The translations under genes and the position numbers were made by a program. Source: Microvirga subterranea (GTDB taxonomy: Bacteria > Pseudomonadota > Alphaproteobacteria > Rhizobiales > Beijerinckiaceae). Taken from it: a DNA stretch of 64,000 nt. Under the pieces are notes generated by a model that worked only from the letters and a program-made list of their open reading frames with translations, was not told where the DNA came from and made no database searches. Positions 54,295-63,439 of the stretch are shown one piece after another (position 1 is the stretch's first letter; every line of letters begins with the position of its first letter). The DNA is taken from assembly GCF_003350535.1 (NCBI RefSeq), contig NZ_QQBB01000003.1, positions 434,001 to 498,000 on the forward strand, written 5' to 3'.

Positions 54295-54312
54295 TTCATA
54301 TGAATATATGAA
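54295..54312. promoter_or_regulatory. AT-rich palindrome between scoA and the AsmA gene
   Basis: TTCATAT-GAAT-ATATGAA is a perfect 7-bp inverted repeat with a 4-nt spacer, unusual in GC-rich DNA. It sits in the divergent promoter region between scoA (start 54206) and the AsmA-family gene (start 54399). An operator is a reasonable guess. Confidence 0.5.
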
Positions 54313-54327
54313 ACCCTGAATCCTCCA

Positions 54328-54349
54328 GCCTGTCCTTGTCCGGACAGGC
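54328..54349 (+). other. Leader hairpin before the AsmA-family gene
   Basis: GCCTGTCC and GGACAGGC pair perfectly (8 bp, 6-nt loop) about 50 nt before the AsmA ATG. It may form in the leader mRNA. No T-run follows. Confidence 0.4.
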
Positions 54350-54398
54350 CCTCGCTATCGCTTCCGAAGCGGAACCTTTAGGTCTAAGTCTGCAGTCC

Positions 54399-56201
54399 AT
54401 GTCGCGCCGCGTCGTATTCCTCATCGCGTTGATCTCGCTTGCGGTCCTCGGAGCGGCGGCCGTTCCCTGGACCCTGACCGGAAGCCGGCTGACCTCGGCC
54501 GTGTCCCGGCACCTGCGCGCCAATTACGGCTTGGACTTCGCGGTCGCGGGAGAGAGCACCTTCGCGCTCCTGCCGACCCCGAGGGTCAAGTTCGAGGGGA
54601 TGAGGCTCTCCTTTCCTGATCAGGCGATCACCGCGGACGGGGGCACACTGAGGGGCGAGCTGCGCCTGACATCCCTGCTGCTCGGGCGGATCGAGCTTTC
54701 CGAGATCATGCTGAGCGAGACCAGGATTACCGTGTCGCAGGCCGCTCTTGCAGGCCAGGACTGGCAGGCGCTGCTGAAGGAACGCCTCGGCGCGGCCCAT
54801 GCCCGGCGCCTCATCCTCGCCGGCTCCAAGCTGCGGTGGAGCGACATGCAGGACGCCGACCTCGACAAGGTCAATCTCCTGCTCAATTGGTCCGGAGTGG
54901 ATGAGCCGCTCTATGCGGTCGGCTCCGCCTCCTGGCGCGGCGAGACGGTCGCGCTGGAAAAGGCCTCCTTCCGGCCGCTCCTGCTCGCCTCGGATCAGCT
55001 CAGTCCCGTCTCGTTGACCGTGACGGCCCCCATGGGGCGGATCGCCCTGACCGGCGAAGTCCAGCTCGGCGAAGACCCGCGCCTGACGGGCGAGAGCCTG
55101 ATCCAGGCCACGTCCCTGCGCAACTTCACCCGCTGGAGCGGCACGAAGCTGCCCTTCGGGTCGCAGATCCAGGCCCTTTCCATCCAGGGCGACGTCTCCA
55201 TGAACCGCCGCCGCCTCTCCTGGCCGTCGGTGGCCGTGAGCCTCGGCGAGGACAAGCTCGAAGGGACCATGGCGGTTCGTCTCGATTCCGACCGCCCGCT
55301 CATCACCGGCACTCTGGCCGCCGAAGGCCTGAACCTTTCCGATTTCATCCGCCCCCTGACCCAGGCACGGCTCGGACCCGGTTGGAGCGACGAACCGATC
55401 GACCTTACGGCAGCGACCGGCAGCGACCTCGACCTGCGGATCTCGGCCTCGAACGCGCGCATGCGGACGCTGCGGATCGACAACATGGCCGCGAGCGTTC
55501 TGGTCCGGGCAGGCCGGATCGAGGCGTCGATCGGACGGGCGGATCTCTACCAGGGAACCGTGAAGGGGCGCCTCGCCCTCACGTCTGCGGACAGCGGCAC
55601 CGAACTGAAGAGCCAGGCGACCTTCGACGATGTGGACCTCGCGGCCTTCCTAAGTGCGGTCGGCGAGCCGCGCTGGATCACGGGCCTCGCCCAAGGGCAG
55701 ATCGTCCTGGAGGGATCGGGCCAGACCCCGGCCGATCTCGTAAGGCAGACCAATGGCCGCATCGGGGTGACGGTCGGTGAAGGCGAACTCGTCGGCATCG
55801 CCCTTGATGACGCCCTGCGCCGTGTCGAGAAACGACCGCTCCTCGCCTCCCTGAACTGGCGAGGCGGCCGGACTCCCTTCGACCACGCCCATGCGCAGCT
55901 CAACGTCAATGCCGGCATCGGAACCCTCAGCGAGGGTCGGGTGACTGCACCCGGCATGCTGATGGGCCTGCAGGGCGACGTTTCGCTCCGCGACCGGTCC
56001 CTCGCCATGCGGGCGGAGGTGTCGCTGACCAATCAGCCGGCGAAGTCCGCACCGATGATCGCCTTCGACCTGAGCGGCAACTGGGACAATGTCGACGTGC
56101 GGCCCGAGGCGCGCGCCCTGATCGAGCGCTCCGGCGCCGCGAAGCCGCTCTTCGGCCCCCGGCTCGAAGCCGCACCGGCTCCCAGCGCGAACGCTCAGTG
56201 A
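54399..56201 (+). CDS. AsmA-family inner-membrane protein
   Basis: A 600-residue protein anchored by one N-terminal helix (about 6-26). LRANYGLDFAVAGESTFALLPTPRVKFEGMRLSFP is the hallmark AsmA N-terminal module, and the C-terminal part (from about 390) contains the AsmA_2-like QGNIVLEG-type region, PFDHAHAQLNVNAGIGTLSEGRVTAPGM. AsmA-like proteins are bridge-like lipid-transfer or envelope-assembly proteins. A C-terminal Pro/Ala tail ends it. The TTG at 54336 is an alternative start. Its last 7 nt overlap the convergent permease gene. Confidence 0.85.
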   Translation: MSRRVVFLIALISLAVLGAAAVPWTLTGSRLTSAVSRHLRANYGLDFAVAGESTFALLPTPRVKFEGMRLSFPDQAITADGGTLRGELRLTSLLLGRIELSEIMLSETRITVSQAALAGQDWQALLKERLGAAHARRLILAGSKLRWSDMQDADLDKVNLLLNWSGVDEPLYAVGSASWRGETVALEKASFRPLLLASDQLSPVSLTVTAPMGRIALTGEVQLGEDPRLTGESLIQATSLRNFTRWSGTKLPFGSQIQALSIQGDVSMNRRRLSWPSVAVSLGEDKLEGTMAVRLDSDRPLITGTLAAEGLNLSDFIRPLTQARLGPGWSDEPIDLTAATGSDLDLRISASNARMRTLRIDNMAASVLVRAGRIEASIGRADLYQGTVKGRLALTSADSGTELKSQATFDDVDLAAFLSAVGEPRWITGLAQGQIVLEGSGQTPADLVRQTNGRIGVTVGEGELVGIALDDALRRVEKRPLLASLNWRGGRTPFDHAHAQLNVNAGIGTLSEGRVTAPGMLMGLQGDVSLRDRSLAMRAEVSLTNQPAKSAPMIAFDLSGNWDNVDVRPEARALIERSGAAKPLFGPRLEAAPAPSANAQ

Positions 56202-56998
56202 GCGTTGGGCTCCTCGCGCAGCAGGGACCGTTTGCTCAACAGCGTCGCGGTCACGACCCCGAGCGTCACGATCCCGATCAGGATGGCTGACGCGGCGTTG
56301 ACCTCCGGCGACAATCCGAGCCGCACCTGGCTGTAGATCCGGATCGGCAGCGTCGTCGCGCCTGGCCCCGTGTTAAAGCTCGCGATGACGAGGTCGTCGA
56401 GGGACAGGGTGAAGGCAAGCAGGAAACCGGCGACGATCGACGGCGCGATCAGCGGCAATGTCACGGAGAAGAACGTCCGCAGTGGCGGCGCCCCGAGGTC
56501 CATGGCGGCCTCTTCGAGCGAGCGGTCGAACGTCATCAGCCGCGACTGCACCACCACGGTCACGAAGCACATGGTGAGCGTGGTGTGCGCCAGCGTGATG
56601 GTCCAGAAGCCGCGGTCCAGCCCGATCGCCACGAAGAAGAGCAGCAGCGACAGGCCCGTGATCACCTCTGGCATGACCATCGGGGCATAGACCATGCCGG
56701 TGAAGAGCGTGCGCCCGAAAAAGCGCCCGTAACGGGTGAGCGCGAGCGCCGCGAGGGTGCCGAGGACCGTCGCGAGGGAGGCCGACAGCAGCGCGATCCG
56801 CAGCGTCACCCAGGCTGCCTCCATCAAGGCTTCGTTTCGGAACAGCGCCACGTACCACTGGGTCGAGAAGCCGCCCCACACTGTGACGAGCCGCGATGCG
56901 TTGAACGAATAGACCACGAGCAGCAGGATCGGCAGGTACAGGAACGCGAAGCCGATCACGAGGGACGTGACGTTGAAGAGGCTCAGGCGGCGGTTCAT
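56195..56998 (-). CDS. Polyamine-type ABC permease, PotI/PotC-like
   Basis: A 267-residue permease with six helices. RRLSLFNVTSLVIGFAFLYLPILLLVVYSFNASRLV is the first helix and loop; the EAA loop is LEEAAMDLGAPPLRTFFSVTLPLIAPSIVAG. It matches PotI/PotC. It is the last gene of the three-gene unit ATPase-permease-permease and overlaps the upstream gene by ATGA. No binding protein gene is adjacent. Confidence 0.9.
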   Translation of the reverse strand: MNRRLSLFNVTSLVIGFAFLYLPILLLVVYSFNASRLVTVWGGFSTQWYVALFRNEALMEAAWVTLRIALLSASLATVLGTLAALALTRYGRFFGRTLFTGMVYAPMVMPEVITGLSLLLFFVAIGLDRGFWTITLAHTTLTMCFVTVVVQSRLMTFDRSLEEAAMDLGAPPLRTFFSVTLPLIAPSIVAGFLLAFTLSLDDLVIASFNTGPGATTLPIRIYSQVRLGLSPEVNAASAILIGIVTLGVVTATLLSKRSLLREEPNAH

Positions 56999-57903
56999 GC
57001 CTTCGTCTCCACCCGGCGGGATTCCACATCGCGATAGATGACGATCGGCACCACGAGAATGATCAGGAGCAGGATGGCGACCGCGGAGGCGAGCGGCCAG
57101 TCGCGGTTCGAGAAGAACTCGCTCCAGAGCTGGCGCCCGATCATCAGCGTCTCCGAGCCGCCCAGAAGGTCCGGGATGACGAACTCGCCGACGGCCGGGA
57201 TGAAGCACAGAAGCGAGCCTGCGATGATGCCCGGCATGGCGAGCGGGACCGTGATCGTCCAGAAGGCGCGCCAGGGGGGCGAGCCGAGGTCCTGAGCGGC
57301 CTCGAGGAGCGTGTCGTCCATCTTCTCGAGCGTCGCGTAGAGCGGCAGCACCATGAACGGCAGGTAGGCGTAGACGATGCCGATATAAACCGCCGTCTCG
57401 GTGTTGAGGATGTTGAGCGGCTCGCCGATGACGCCTAATGCCAGCAGGCCCTGGTTGAGCAGCCCCTCGGGCTTGAGGATCGCGATCCAGGCATAGATGC
57501 GGATGAGGAAGCTGGTCCAGAACGGCAGGATGATCATGGCGACCAGCAGCGAGCGGTAGCGCTCCGGCGCCCGCGCCATGGCATAGGCGATGGGGAAGCC
57601 CACGAGCAGCAGCAGGATCGTCGAGATCGCCGCGATGCGCACCGACGACAGCGTGGCGCTGAGGTAGAGGTCGTCGCTGGTCAGGACCTCGAAGTTTTCG
57701 AGGTCGAGCCCCTGGAAGAATCCCGCGACGTCGCCCCATTCGAAGACCGGCTTGTAGGGCGGCTGGGAGACGGCGGGGTCCGACAGGCTGATCTTGAAGA
57801 CGATCAGGAACGGCACGAGGAAGAAAAGGCCGAGCCACAGATAGGGTACTGCCGGCACCAGGCTGGAGGCGAGCTTCTTCGGGAAGGAACGTTGCGGCTC
57901 CAT
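56995..57903 (-). CDS. Polyamine-type ABC permease, PotH/PotB-like
   Basis: A 302-residue permease with six helices. It starts MEPQRSFPKKLASSLVPAVPYLWLGLFFLVPFLIVFKISLS, close to PotH-type N-termini, and the EAA loop is LLEAAQDLGSPPWRAFWTITVPLAMPGIIAG. Together with the PotI-like partner it forms the channel. Its start is 3 nt after the ATPase stop. Confidence 0.9.
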   Translation of the reverse strand: MEPQRSFPKKLASSLVPAVPYLWLGLFFLVPFLIVFKISLSDPAVSQPPYKPVFEWGDVAGFFQGLDLENFEVLTSDDLYLSATLSSVRIAAISTILLLLVGFPIAYAMARAPERYRSLLVAMIILPFWTSFLIRIYAWIAILKPEGLLNQGLLALGVIGEPLNILNTETAVYIGIVYAYLPFMVLPLYATLEKMDDTLLEAAQDLGSPPWRAFWTITVPLAMPGIIAGSLLCFIPAVGEFVIPDLLGGSETLMIGRQLWSEFFSNRDWPLASAVAILLLIILVVPIVIYRDVESRRVETKA

Positions 57904-57905
57904 GG

Positions 57906-59072
57906 CTATTCCGCCAGGATCACGGCCGCGTCCGGCGCGAAGGTGACGTAGACCTGCTCGTCCCAGTCGATGGGGCTCTCGACGTAGCGGGACCGGTTGG
58001 CGCGCGTGACGCGCAGGATCTCTCCCGACGCGAGCTTGACCCTGTAGACGGTCCAGTCGCCGAGATAGCCGATGTCCCACACCTCCCCGGTCAGCACGTT
58101 GACGGCGTCCGTTCCCGGCGGATCGCGCTGGATCACCATCTTCTCCGGCCGCACCGCGATGGCGACGGCCTGGTCGGAATGCAGCACCTCGTCCGGGTCG
58201 TCGATGGTGAGCGGCGGCTGGGCCGAACGGGAGCGCACGCGCCAGTGGCCGTTCTCCTGGCCGAGCACGTTGCCTTCGATGATATTCACGTCGCCGACGA
58301 ATTCGGCGATGAAGCGGGTCTTCGGCTGCTCGTAGATCTCGCCGGGCGTCGCCACCTGGACGATCCGGCCGTGGTCCATCACGGCGATCCGGTCGGCCAT
58401 GGTCATGGCTTCCTCCTGGTCGTGGGTGACGACCACGAAGGTCATGCCGAGATCGTGCTGGATGTCCATCAGCTCGAACTGGGTCTCCTCGCGCAGCTTC
58501 TTGTCGAGCGCGCCGAGCGGCTCGTCGAGCAGGAGAACCTTCGGCTTCTTGGCGAGCGCCCGGGCCAGCGCCACGCGCTGGCGCTGGCCGCCCGAGAGCT
58601 GGCTCGGGGAGCGCTTGGCGAGCCGCTCGAGCTGGACGAGCCGAAGCATCTCATCGACCCGCGCGGCGATCTCCGCCTTCGGCAGCCCGTCCTGCTTCAG
58701 CCCGAAGGCGATGTTCCGCTCGACGCTCATGTGGGGGAAGAGGGCGTAGGACTGGAACATCATGTTCACCGGCCGCCGGTAGGGCGGAACGCCGGCGAGG
58801 TCCCGGTCGGCTAGGGTGATGCGGCCTTCGCTGGGATGCTCGAAGCCGGCCAGCATGCGCATCAGGGTGGTCTTGCCGCAGCCCGAGGGACCGAGAAGGC
58901 AGAAGAACTCGCTCTCGTAGATGTTCAGGGACAGGTGGTCGACGGCCACCGCATCGCCGAAGCGTTTCGTCACATTCTCGAAGCGGATGAGCGGCTTGGC
59001 AGCGGGATCCGACCAGGGAGCGAAGGAGCGGCGCACGGCGCCGACGGAGGCGGATTGGCGAGGAGGAGGCAA
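57906..59072 (-). CDS. Polyamine-type ABC ATPase, PotG-like
   Basis: A 388-residue ATPase. Walker A GPSGCGKTT, Q-loop FQSYALFPHMSV, signature [14 protein letters not shown], Walker B VLLLDEPLGALD and switch His VVTHDQEEAMTMADR are complete. The TOBE/OB C-terminal part (about 270-385) has VRPEKMVIQRDPPGTD and DWDEQVYVTFAPDAAVI, as in PotG. It is the first gene of the unit. The 5' end is a TTG; a start further in is possible because the first 28 residues are not family-like. The cargo-binding protein is not in the window near it. Confidence 0.92.
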   Translation of the reverse strand: MPPPRQSASVGAVRRSFAPWSDPAAKPLIRFENVTKRFGDAVAVDHLSLNIYESEFFCLLGPSGCGKTTLMRMLAGFEHPSEGRITLADRDLAGVPPYRRPVNMMFQSYALFPHMSVERNIAFGLKQDGLPKAEIAARVDEMLRLVQLERLAKRSPSQLSGGQRQRVALARALAKKPKVLLLDEPLGALDKKLREETQFELMDIQHDLGMTFVVVTHDQEEAMTMADRIAVMDHGRIVQVATPGEIYEQPKTRFIAEFVGDVNIIEGNVLGQENGHWRVRSRSAQPPLTIDDPDEVLHSDQAVAIAVRPEKMVIQRDPPGTDAVNVLTGEVWDIGYLGDWTVYRVKLASGEILRVTRANRSRYVESPIDWDEQVYVTFAPDAAVILAE

Positions 59073-59356
59073 GATGTTCGCACTTCAACCTAGATTGGAG
59101 AAAACCTGCGGCGCAAACTAGGATGTTACGACTGGAAGAACAACAGCTTAATGCCCCCTTCCCCACCCGATGACGGTGCCGGCCGCGAAAGGTCACGGGG
59201 GACCGCTTGAACCGCTGCCAAGCTTTTCTAGTTGACCCCTGCAAGCGAGTGGAGACAGCCTTGCGGAACGACGAAGAACTGAGCAGCGCGGAACGCGAAG
59301 CCCCCGAAGCGGAAAGCTGGAACCCTCGGGCCGCAGGCGGGCCGTCGGCAACCTCC

Positions 59357-60310
59357 ATGCGGGCCGCGACCGTCACGGCGCCGGGCCAGATCCGCATCGA
59401 CCGGATCGCCCGTCCTGAACCGGGGCCGGGCCAGGTGCGCGTGCGCCTTGAGGGCTGCGGCGTCTGCGCCTCCAACCTGACGCCCTGGGCCGGGCCGGAA
59501 TGGATGCAGTTTCCCACGGAGGCCGGCTCGCTGGGCCACGAGGGCTGGGGCATGGTCGATGCCGTGGGCGACGAGGTCGAGGGGGTGTCGGTCGGCGACC
59601 GGGTCGCGGCGCTCTCCTACAAGGCCTATGCCGAATACGACCTCGCCGACGCCGATGCGGTGGTGCGGCTGCCGAAGGCGCTCACCGGCAAGCCCTTCCC
59701 GGGCGAGCCCCTTGGCTGCGCCATGAACATCCTGCGCCGCAGCGACATCCGGCCGGGCCAGACTGTGGCGATCGTCGGCATCGGCTTCCTGGGCGCGATC
59801 CTGACCCGTCTCGCGACGGACGCCGGCGCCCGGGTCATCGCCATTTCCCGCCGCCCCTTCTCGATCGACGTCGCCCAGGACTTCGGCGCGGCCGAGACGA
59901 TCCCGATGGAGGACCATCACGGCATCATCGGCCAGGTGAAGGAGCTGACCGGGGGCGTCTTCTGCGACCGGGTGATCGAGGCGGTCGGCAAGCAATGGCC
60001 CCTCGACCTCGCGGGCGAGCTGACCCGCGAGCGCGGCAAGCTGATCGTCGCCGGCTACCACCAGGACGGGCCGCGGCAGGTGAACATGTGGCTGTGGAAC
60101 TGGCGCGGCCTCGACGTGATCAACGCCCATGAGCGCGACCCGAAGGTCTACATCGAGGGCATTCGAGAGGCCGTGGACGCAGTGGCGTCCGGCCGGCTCG
60201 ACCCGAGCCCGCTCTACACCCACACCTATCCGCTCGACCGGCTGAACGAGGCGCTCGACGCCACCCGCGACCGTCCGGACGGCTTCCTCAAGGCTCTGGT
60301 GACCCTTTAA
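59357..60310 (+). CDS. Zinc-type alcohol dehydrogenase-like protein
   Basis: A 317-residue medium-chain dehydrogenase. It starts MRAATVTAPGQIRIDRIARPEPGPGQ. The catalytic-zinc Cys is in CGVCASNLTPW, with His-Glu in LGHEGWGMVDAVGDE; the structural-zinc loop is missing. Rossmann motif VGIGFLGAILTRLATDAGA. The next gene is a Gfo/Idh/MocA oxidoreductase 1 nt away, a pairing typical of sugar or inositol catabolism. In-frame TTG 59207 and GTG 59251 upstream would add 36-50 residues that lack family similarity. Confidence 0.87.
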   Translation: MRAATVTAPGQIRIDRIARPEPGPGQVRVRLEGCGVCASNLTPWAGPEWMQFPTEAGSLGHEGWGMVDAVGDEVEGVSVGDRVAALSYKAYAEYDLADADAVVRLPKALTGKPFPGEPLGCAMNILRRSDIRPGQTVAIVGIGFLGAILTRLATDAGARVIAISRRPFSIDVAQDFGAAETIPMEDHHGIIGQVKELTGGVFCDRVIEAVGKQWPLDLAGELTRERGKLIVAGYHQDGPRQVNMWLWNWRGLDVINAHERDPKVYIEGIREAVDAVASGRLDPSPLYTHTYPLDRLNEALDATRDRPDGFLKALVTL

Positions 60311-60311
60311 G

Positions 60312-61337
60312 ATGACACAGGCTCTGCTCGAAATGATCCCGGTGGCCTCCCTCGCCCGCCCGCGCATCGGCTTTCTCGGCGTCGGCTGGATCGGCCGCCA
60401 CCGCATGGAGGCGATGCTGAAGACCGGCCTGATCGAGGCCGCAGCCATCGCCGATCCGTCGGCGGACATGGCCGCCGAGGCCGGCCGCCTCGCCCCGGAT
60501 GCACAGGTCGTCGGGTCCCTCGACGATCTGCTCGACCTCGGCCTCGACGGGGTCGTGATCGCCACGCCCAGCGCCATGCACGCCGAGCAGTCGATCAAGG
60601 CCCTGGAGCGCGGCGTCGCCGTGTTCTGCCAGAAGCCGCTCGGGCGTGACGCGATCGAGGCGCGGGCCGTCGTGGACGCCGCCCGCCGGGCGAACCTGCT
60701 CCTCGACGTGGACCTCTCGTACCGCTTCACGGAAGGAATGCAGCGCATCCGCGAGATCGTGCGCTCGGGGGAACTCGGGAAGATCTACGCGGTCGATCTC
60801 GTCTTCCACAACGCCTACGGGCCGGACAAGCCGTGGTTCTACGATCCCGCGCTTTCGGGAGGCGGCTGCGTGATGGATCTCGGCGTCCACCTCGTGGACC
60901 TCGCCCTCTGGACCCTCGACTATCCGGCGGTGACGAACGTGGCGGGCAAGCTCTTCGCCGGCGGCGAGCCCTTGCGCGGACGCCCCGACCGGGTCGAGGA
61001 CTACGCCCTCGCGACGGTTGAGCTGGAGACCGGGACGGCCGTGCAGCTCGCCTGCTCCTGGCGCCTCCAGGCCGGATGCGACGCCATGATCTCGGCCGCC
61101 TTCTACGGCACCGAAGGCGGCGCAGCCTTACGCAACGTGAACGGCTCGTTCTACGATTTCGTGGCCGAGCGTTATCGCGGTACCGCACGGGAGAACCTGT
61201 CGAACCCGCCCGACGAATGGGGCGGCCGCGCCGCGGCCGACTGGGCGCGACGCCTAGCGGCGGGCCAACGCTTCGATCCGGCGGCGGAGCGTCTGGTCGA
61301 TGTGGCGGGCGTCTTGGACCGAATTTACGGGCGCTAG
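60312..61337 (+). CDS. Gfo/Idh/MocA-family oxidoreductase
   Basis: A 341-residue NAD(P)-dependent oxidoreductase. The N-terminal Rossmann fold begins RIGFLGVGWIGRHRMEAML, followed by VIATPSAMHAEQSIKALERGVAVFCQKPLGRD with the C-x-K-P lysine region (here CQKPLG). The C-terminal domain has GGGCVMDLGVHLVDLALWTLDYPAV with the catalytic D-x-G-x-H (DLGVHLVD). It oxidises a sugar or inositol derivative with NAD(P). It is 1 nt after the dehydrogenase gene, so one transcript. Confidence 0.92.
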   Translation: MTQALLEMIPVASLARPRIGFLGVGWIGRHRMEAMLKTGLIEAAAIADPSADMAAEAGRLAPDAQVVGSLDDLLDLGLDGVVIATPSAMHAEQSIKALERGVAVFCQKPLGRDAIEARAVVDAARRANLLLDVDLSYRFTEGMQRIREIVRSGELGKIYAVDLVFHNAYGPDKPWFYDPALSGGGCVMDLGVHLVDLALWTLDYPAVTNVAGKLFAGGEPLRGRPDRVEDYALATVELETGTAVQLACSWRLQAGCDAMISAAFYGTEGGAALRNVNGSFYDFVAERYRGTARENLSNPPDEWGGRAAADWARRLAAGQRFDPAAERLVDVAGVLDRIYGR

Positions 61338-61401
61338 AAAAGGCAACTTATTGGTTGCATATCCGCTCCCAGTGTCATCTTATGGCGCCGGGAGGTGCTT
61401 C

Positions 61402-61860
61402 ATGTCCGATCGCATCGAGAGAACTGTAGAATTGAGCGCACCGGTGGAGCGCGTCTGGCGCGCGCTCACCGACCATCATGAATTCGGCCGCTGGTTCCGG
61501 GTGGACCTCGACAGCCCCTTCACGGTCGGCCGCACTACGACCGGCCGCATGACCTATCCCGGCTATGAAGGGGTGAAATGGCAAGCGGTCGTCGAGACCA
61601 TGGAGGCCCCGCGCCTCTTCGCGTTTCGGTGGCCCCACCCGGCCGATCCCTTTGCGGACGACCCGGATGCGCCCACCACCCTCGTGGAGTTCCGGCTGTC
61701 GCCCGGTCCCGGCGGCACCCTGTTGACGATCGTTGAGTCGGGCTTCGAGGCGCTGCCTGGAGATCGCCGCGCCGAGGCCATGCGCGGCAACGAGGGCGGC
61801 TGGAAGGAGCAGGCGGGGAACATCAAGGCCCATGTCGAAGGCTCGCTTGCCCATTCCTGA
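61402..61860 (+). CDS. SRPBCC (AHSA1-like) protein
   Basis: A 152-residue START/Bet v1-fold protein of the AHSA1 subgroup: MSDRIERTVELSAPVERVWRALTDHHEFGRWFRVDLD, then FAFRWPHP and VEFRLSPGPGGTLLTIVESGFEALP. These proteins bind a hydrophobic ligand in a deep pocket. It is translated before the ArsR regulator gene, whose start lies inside its last 29 nt. In many bacteria, SRPBCC-ArsR pairs are co-regulated. The GGGAGGTG ribosome site supports ATG 61402. Confidence 0.9.
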   Translation: MSDRIERTVELSAPVERVWRALTDHHEFGRWFRVDLDSPFTVGRTTTGRMTYPGYEGVKWQAVVETMEAPRLFAFRWPHPADPFADDPDAPTTLVEFRLSPGPGGTLLTIVESGFEALPGDRRAEAMRGNEGGWKEQAGNIKAHVEGSLAHS

Positions 61861-62194
61861 ACCGGAGCCGGCCCGGATCTTCGCTGCGCTCGGCGACCGG
61901 ACGCGCCTGTCGCTTCTCACCCGTCTCAGCGACGGGCAGCCGCGCTCCATCGCTGCCTTGTCCGTCGACACGAATCTGACGCGCCAGGCCGTCACGAAGC
62001 ACCTGCACGTGCTCGAGGAGGCCGGCATCGTCCGCAGCACACGCATTGGCCGCGAAAGCCGGTTCACCTATCGGCCCGAGCCGATCGCGGAGGCGAAGTC
62101 CTATCTGGATCGGGTCACCGCGCAGTGGGACGATGCGCTCCTCCGCTTGAAGCACTTCGTCGAGGACGATCCAGGCGGAGGCCGCTCGGCTTAG
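61832..62194 (+). CDS. ArsR-family transcriptional regulator
   Basis: A 120-residue winged-helix regulator: ARIFAALGDRTRLSLLTRLSDGQPRSIAALSVDTNLTRQAVTKHLHVLEEAGIVRSTRIGRESRFTYRPEPI. It lacks the CVC metal motif of the arsenic or cadmium sensors, so it is not a metal sensor of that type. It probably represses its own operon including the SRPBCC gene, using another ligand. It overlaps the upstream gene by 29 nt. Confidence 0.9.
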   Translation: MSKARLPIPEPEPARIFAALGDRTRLSLLTRLSDGQPRSIAALSVDTNLTRQAVTKHLHVLEEAGIVRSTRIGRESRFTYRPEPIAEAKSYLDRVTAQWDDALLRLKHFVEDDPGGGRSA

Positions 62195-62275
62195 AGCCGC
62201 CTTCGAGTATCAACGCACCGTCCGTGGCTGTCCGCACAAGGACGGCGCGGACTTCGACCCGAAAGGAAGTGTCTT

Positions 62276-63433
62276 TTGCGATCACGAACCCGATCAAGCC
62301 TTGCGGCTATTCTTCTCGCCTGCGCGACGGCGAGCGCATCCAGCGCGGATGCGGATCAGGATGCACGGGTGCGGCAGGTTGTCGACGAGGCAGTGACACC
62401 GGTCATGGCCGAATACGGCATCCCGGGCTTGGCCGTCGCCGTGACGGTCGACGGCAAGCGCCATTTCGTCGAGTACGGCGTCGCCTCGAAGGAATCCCGG
62501 GCGCCCGTCACGCGCAATACGCTCTTCGAGCTCGGATCGATCAGCAAGACCTTCACGGCGACCCTCGCGACCCTCGCCGCGATCGACGGCAAGCTGTCGC
62601 TGAACGGCAAGGTCAGCGCCTACATGCCGGAGCTGAAGGGCCGCGCCATGGACGATGTGCGCGTGCTGGACCTCGGCACGCACACGGCGGGCGGCTTCCC
62701 GCTTCAGCTGCCGGATCACGTGAAGAACCAGAAGCAGCTCATCGCCTATTTCCGCGAATGGAAGCCCGAAATCCCGCCCGGCACGTCGCGCCGCTACGCC
62801 AATCCGAGCATCGGCCTGCTCGGCATGATCGCCGCGAAGGCCATGGGAGAGAGCTTCGAGACCGTGGCGACGCGCCTGTTCGGAGATCTCGGGCTGAAGC
62901 GGACCTATATCACCATTCCGGCGTCGGAGATGACGTCCTATGCCTGGGGGTACAATCGCGCCGGAAAGCCCACGCGCGTCACGCCGGCCCTGCTCGCGAC
63001 CGAGGCATACGGCGTCAAGTCCAACGCCGTGGACATGATCCGCTTCGTTGAGGTGAACATGGGCGTCGGCATTGCGCCGGAGAAGGTCGCGCGCGCCGTG
63101 AAAGCGACCCACACGGGATATTACCGCTCCGGCGAGCTGATCCAGGACCTGATCTGGGAGCAGTATCCCTACCCGGTCGCGCTGGAGAAGGTCGTCGCCG
63201 GCAACGGAGTCGACATGATCATGAAGCCTACTGCCGCGACCGCGATCGATCCGCCGATGGCGCCGCGGGAGGACGTGATCCTGAACAAGACCGGATCGAC
63301 GAGCGGCTTCGGGGCCTATGTGGCCTATATCCCCGAAAAGCGGCTCGGTATCGTCATGCTGGCGAACAAGCCGTATCCGAACGAGGCGCGGGTGAGAGCC
63401 GCATACCAGGTGTTGACGCGGCTGGCGGATTAG
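62276..63433 (+). CDS. ampC: Class C beta-lactamase
   Basis: A 385-residue periplasmic beta-lactamase with a signal peptide (about 1-25, ending ASADA). The class C motifs are intact: S-x-x-K as SISK (Ser 88, Lys 91), Y-x-N as YAN (Tyr 174, in RYANPSIGLLG), and KTG (Lys 338, in NKTGSTSGFGAY). The C-terminal GIVMLANKPYPNEARV is also AmpC-like. It hydrolyses cephalosporins and penicillins. TTG 62276 with AAAGGAAG at the right distance is the start. No AmpR is adjacent. Confidence 0.93.
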   Translation: MRSRTRSSLAAILLACATASASSADADQDARVRQVVDEAVTPVMAEYGIPGLAVAVTVDGKRHFVEYGVASKESRAPVTRNTLFELGSISKTFTATLATLAAIDGKLSLNGKVSAYMPELKGRAMDDVRVLDLGTHTAGGFPLQLPDHVKNQKQLIAYFREWKPEIPPGTSRRYANPSIGLLGMIAAKAMGESFETVATRLFGDLGLKRTYITIPASEMTSYAWGYNRAGKPTRVTPALLATEAYGVKSNAVDMIRFVEVNMGVGIAPEKVARAVKATHTGYYRSGELIQDLIWEQYPYPVALEKVVAGNGVDMIMKPTAATAIDPPMAPREDVILNKTGSTSGFGAYVAYIPEKRLGIVMLANKPYPNEARVRAAYQVLTRLAD

Positions 63434-63439
63434 CGGGGC

